From Candidatus Spyradosoma merdigallinarum (GTDB taxonomy: Bacteria; Verrucomicrobiota; Verrucomicrobiia; Opitutales; UBA953), in NCBI GenBank assembly GCA_018713755.1, contig DVOG01000114.1, forward strand, positions 1-7,824: a stretch of DNA of 7,824 bases. Reading direction: 5' to 3'. Made by a program: the position numbers and the translations under genes. Below, in pieces: positions 5,211-7,824 of the stretch; positions within the stretch are counted from its first letter, which is position 1; the number at the start of each line of letters is the position of its first letter. The notes under the pieces are model-generated. The model worked only from the letters and a program-made list of their open reading frames with translations. It did not search any database and had not been told where the DNA came from.

Positions 5211-7824
5211 ATGAAAAAGCTGTTATCCCTCGCCCTCGCCGCGTCGTGTCTTTTCGCGGGAACGCTCGCCGCCGCTCCCGTGAAGTATTCGCAGCGCGAA
5301 ACTTTCGACTACGGCTGGCGCTTCGCGAAGTTCGGGAAATACGAAGACTGCCTCGCGCCGAACGACCCCGGCGCCGCCGCGGCCGCGCCGGGCTACGCCG
5401 ACGGGAAGTGGCGCAAGCTCGACCTGCCGCACGACTGGGGCGTGGAAAGCCGTTTTCTGCCGAGCGAGCCGAACCAGACGGGCTCGCTCCCGTGGGCGGC
5501 CGTCGGCTGGTACCGCAAGGATTTCAAGATCGACGCCTCCTCGAAGGGCAACCGCTTTTTTCTCGATTTCGACGGCGTGATGATGATGCCGCAGGTCTAC
5601 GTGAACGGGAAGCTCGCCGGCGAATGGAAATACGGCTACAACTCGTTTCGCGTCGACATCACGCCTTTTCTGAATTTCGGCGGGAACAACGTCGTCGCCG
5701 TGCGCGCGGAAAACAAGCCGAACTCGACGCGCTGGTATCCGGGCGCGGGCATTTACCGCCACGTCTGGATCACGGAAGCGAATCCCGTCCACGTCGCGCA
5801 TTGGGGCGTGTTCGTGACCGTTCCCGAAATCAAGGGCATTCGGCGCATCGACGACCGCCGCCCGCAGAAGGAATACAAGGCGTCGAGCGCGAGAATTTCC
5901 GTCGACACGACCGTCGCCAACGCCGGGGAAAAGCCGGCGCGCGTCGAAGTCACGCAGGAAGTGTTCCCGCTGAAAGGCAAGAAGGGCAAGCCGCTCGCCG
6001 CGCGCACGTCGGCGGAGACGGACGTTCCCGCGGGCGGCGAAAAAACCGTGGCGATGGAGTTCCCGCTCAGCTCGCCGAGCCTTTGGGACGTGCTTTCTCC
6101 CTCGCTTTACGTGCTGCGCACCACGGTGAAAATCGACGGGAAGACGACCGACCGGCAGGACACGGTCTTCGGCGTCCGCAAGGCGGAATGGAAGCCGGAC
6201 GGATTTTATCTGAACAATCGCCGCGTGCAGATCAAAGGCGTGTGCCAGCACCATGACCTCGGGCCGCTCGGCGGCGCCGTCCACAAGCGCGCGATCGAAC
6301 GGCAGGTCGAGATTCTGAAGAGCTTCGGCGTGAACTCCATCCGCACGTCGCACAACCCGCCCGCGCCGGAGCTGCTCGAAGTCTGCGACCGCATGGGCAT
6401 CCTCGTCGACGCGGAACTTTTCGACTGCTGGAAATATCTCAAGGAAGGCAAGACCAACGGCTACAATCTTTTCTGGGACGAATGGCGGGAACGCGACGTG
6501 CGCAATTTCGTGATGCGCGACCGCAACCACGCCTGCGTCATCGCGTGGTCCGCCGGAAACGAAATCGCGGAGCAGGGCGCGGAGGACGGTCCCGAAATCG
6601 CGCGGGACCTCGTCCGCCTTTTCAAAAAATACGACACGACGCGCGTCGTGACCGTCGGCTGCAACGACCTGCGCGCGTCGTGGAACGGATTCGGCAAGGA
6701 ATTCGACGTCTACGGATTCAACTACAAGCCGAACGACTACAGGAATTTCGCCGAGAAAAATCCGAAGACGCCCTTCGTCGGCTCCGAGACGTCTTCCTGC
6801 GTGAGCACGCGCGGCTTTTATTCGTTCCCGGAAGACGACAAGGATTTCGGGCCGTTCTGGAAACGCAACTTCTGCGACAATCTCGCCGTGTGCCAAGTCA
6901 GCGACTACGGCATTTACGCCACGGGCTGGGGCACCGCGCCCGACGTCGAATTCGGCGCGCTCGAGGACGAGCCGCGTTGCGCCGGCGAATATGTCTGGAC
7001 GGGCTTCGACTACCTCGGCGAGCCCACGCCGTGGAATCTCGGCCGCAAGCCGGCGAACGACTATCGCGGCGTCTCTCCGGAAGAAATAAAGCGCCTCGAG
7101 GCCGAGTTCGCGAAAATCCTCAAGCAGGGCACGCCGTCGCGCAGCTCGTATTTCGGCATCGTCGACCTGTGCGGCTTCTGGAAAGACCGCACCTATCTTT
7201 ACCTGTCTCACTGGCGGCCGGACGTCCCGATGGCGCACATTCTGCCGCACTGGAACTGGCAGGGTTCCCGCGAAGGGAAAATCACGCCCGTCTTCGTCTA
7301 CACCAGCGGCGATTCTGCCGAGCTTTTCCTGAACGGGAAATCGCTCGGAAAGCGGAAGAAAAAAGACGGCGCCGCGCTCACGGGAAAAGACCTCAACGGC
7401 GACATGCGGGAACGCTTCCGCCTCACGTGGATGGACGTGCGCTATGAGCCGGGAACGCTCAAGGTCGTCGCTTACAAGAACGGCAGAAAATGGGCAGAGG
7501 ACATCGTCGAGACCACAGGCGCTCCCGCCGGGCTGAAAGCCTCCGTCGACCGCGGCGAAATTCTCGGCGACGGGCGCGACCTCGCCTACGTCACCGTCGT
7601 CGTCGCGGACAAAAAAGGCCGCAAGGTGCCCACCGCCGGCAACCGCCTGAAATTCTCCGTCAGCGGGAACGCGGAAATCGTCGGCGTCTGCAACGGCGAT
7701 CCTACCGACCATGACTCGATGAAGGGCGACACGATCCGCGCCTTCGCGGGAATGGCGCAAGTCATTCTGCGCTCAAAGCGCGATTCCTCCGGGAAGGCGA
7801 CGTTGAAAATCACCGGTGAAGGCC
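5211..7824 (+). CDS. Exported GH2 beta-galactosidase-like glycosidase (3' end outside window)
   Basis: A glycoside hydrolase that removes beta-linked sugars from glycans outside the cytoplasm. It is open for 871 codons with no stop before the edge. A signal peptide (1-22, LAAAP cleavage region) is followed by the GH2 N-terminal jelly-roll (about 28-190, with RWYPGAGIYRHVW at 174-186), an Ig-like domain (about 195-322) and the TIM barrel (about 325-610). The barrel has RTSHNPP at 378-384, acid/base Glu451 in WSAGNE and nucleophile Glu526 in GSET. After it come a DUF4982-type domain (about 685-765, AELFLNGKSLG at 703-713) and a C-terminal Ig-like domain (from about 770, ending in VCNGDP at 826-831). 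This order matches Bacteroides-type GH2 beta-galactosidases of about 850-950 residues, so little is missing. The substrate could also be a glucuronide or mannoside; no clear NxK glucuronidase motif was seen. Thirteen cysteines is many for an exported enzyme. Eight copies of the dispersed motif lie in it. The ATG is chosen for the signal peptide. Confidence 0.95.
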   Translation, partial: MKKLLSLALAASCLFAGTLAAAPVKYSQRETFDYGWRFAKFGKYEDCLAPNDPGAAAAAPGYADGKWRKLDLPHDWGVESRFLPSEPNQTGSLPWAAVGWYRKDFKIDASSKGNRFFLDFDGVMMMPQVYVNGKLAGEWKYGYNSFRVDITPFLNFGGNNVVAVRAENKPNSTRWYPGAGIYRHVWITEANPVHVAHWGVFVTVPEIKGIRRIDDRRPQKEYKASSARISVDTTVANAGEKPARVEVTQEVFPLKGKKGKPLAARTSAETDVPAGGEKTVAMEFPLSSPSLWDVLSPSLYVLRTTVKIDGKTTDRQDTVFGVRKAEWKPDGFYLNNRRVQIKGVCQHHDLGPLGGAVHKRAIERQVEILKSFGVNSIRTSHNPPAPELLEVCDRMGILVDAELFDCWKYLKEGKTNGYNLFWDEWRERDVRNFVMRDRNHACVIAWSAGNEIAEQGAEDGPEIARDLVRLFKKYDTTRVVTVGCNDLRASWNGFGKEFDVYGFNYKPNDYRNFAEKNPKTPFVGSETSSCVSTRGFYSFPEDDKDFGPFWKRNFCDNLAVCQVSDYGIYATGWGTAPDVEFGALEDEPRCAGEYVWTGFDYLGEPTPWNLGRKPANDYRGVSPEEIKRLEAEFAKILKQGTPSRSSYFGIVDLCGFWKDRTYLYLSHWRPDVPMAHILPHWNWQGSREGKITPVFVYTSGDSAELFLNGKSLGKRKKKDGAALTGKDLNGDMRERFRLTWMDVRYEPGTLKVVAYKNGRKWAEDIVETTGAPAGLKASVDRGEILGDGRDLAYVTVVVADKKGRKVPTAGNRLKFSVSGNAEIVGVCNGDPTDHDSMKGDTIRAFAGMAQVILRSKRDSSGKATLKITGEG

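Larger units (their letters stand above)
16..7671. repeat. Dispersed 8-9 base motif CGGGAACG, 32 copies
   Basis: Exact CGGGAACG on the + strand starts at 783, 805, 835, 2099, 2120, 2313, 2785, 3117, 3137, 4062, 4595, 5184, 5257, 6486, 7407, 7450 and 7664. The reverse complement CGTTCCCG starts at 16, 113, 772, 1857, 2076, 2232, 3097, 3507, 3573, 3747, 4303, 5136, 5819, 6023 and 6823. In 25 of 32 the preceding base (motif orientation) is G, giving GCGGGAACG, often within CGCGGGAACG. Fourteen copies are in the five gaps (about 600 bases) and 18 in genes. Counts are by eye and should be recomputed. Function is unknown; a DNA uptake signal is the leading idea. Confidence 0.85.

Noticed and set aside
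3917..5212. A 431-codon open frame on the - strand opposite nrdB
   Set aside because: It has Arg/Val/Ala-rich composition without motifs, while the + strand encodes an nrdB with every metal ligand. The same reasoning rejects the - strand frames at 868-1707 and 3157-4269.
5211..5260. A lipoprotein signal (AASC at residues 10-13) on the GH2 enzyme
   Set aside because: The -3 residue is Ala, not Leu or Val, and the hydrophobic stretch continues past Cys13 to a good AAA cleavage site near residue 22. A standard signal peptide fits better.
5223..7760. An 845-codon open frame on the - strand opposite the GH2 gene
   Set aside because: Its translation is a low-complexity mix of Arg, Ala, Val, His and Asp with no recognisable domain. 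The + strand frame has a full GH2 domain order and both catalytic Glu residues. Long antisense frames are expected from the GC-rich codon pattern.

Overview
This is a GC-rich (about 60%) bacterial chromosomal segment with six protein genes, all on the + strand and separated by short gaps of 55-205 bases. The best guess for the host is Verrucomicrobiota, probably Opitutae-like. The grounds are an exported protein with a PEP-CTERM tail ending in a run of arginines, an exported GH2 glycosidase of the DUF4982 type, a proline-rich N-terminal extension on a family-4-like uracil-DNA glycosylase, and the absence of Shine-Dalgarno sequences before every visible start. No single marker gene proves this assignment.

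Layout, left to right: (1) the 3' part of a uracil-DNA glycosylase gene, open from the window edge to 755; (2) tyrS, 877-2070, followed by two intrinsic terminators; (3) a PEP-CTERM surface or extracellular protein, 2276-3067, with its own terminator; (4) a ZupT-like ZIP metal transporter, 3214-4032; (5) nrdB, the radical-bearing subunit of class I ribonucleotide reductase, 4088-5134; (6) an exported GH2 beta-galactosidase-like enzyme from 5211, running off the right edge. The genes are not an obvious pathway. They are a mix of housekeeping functions (base excision repair, tRNA charging, dNTP synthesis, metal uptake) and polysaccharide or surface functions. No tRNA, rRNA, insertion sequence or CRISPR array was seen.

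The most unusual thing is not a gene. A short sequence, core CGGGAACG (usually GCGGGAACG, reverse complement CGTTCCCGC), occurs 32 times by hand count, 17 on the + strand and 15 on the - strand, where roughly 0.5 would be expected for random sequence of this composition. It sits in every intergenic gap (14 copies in about 600 bases) and in every gene (18 copies). Within genes it is read in all three frames on both orientations. Inverted pairs of it form the stems of transcription terminators. This behaviour matches DNA uptake sequences of Neisseriaceae and Pasteurellaceae and makes this a candidate uptake or other genome-wide recognition signal in an unrelated phylum. Function is inferred; the over-representation is seen directly.
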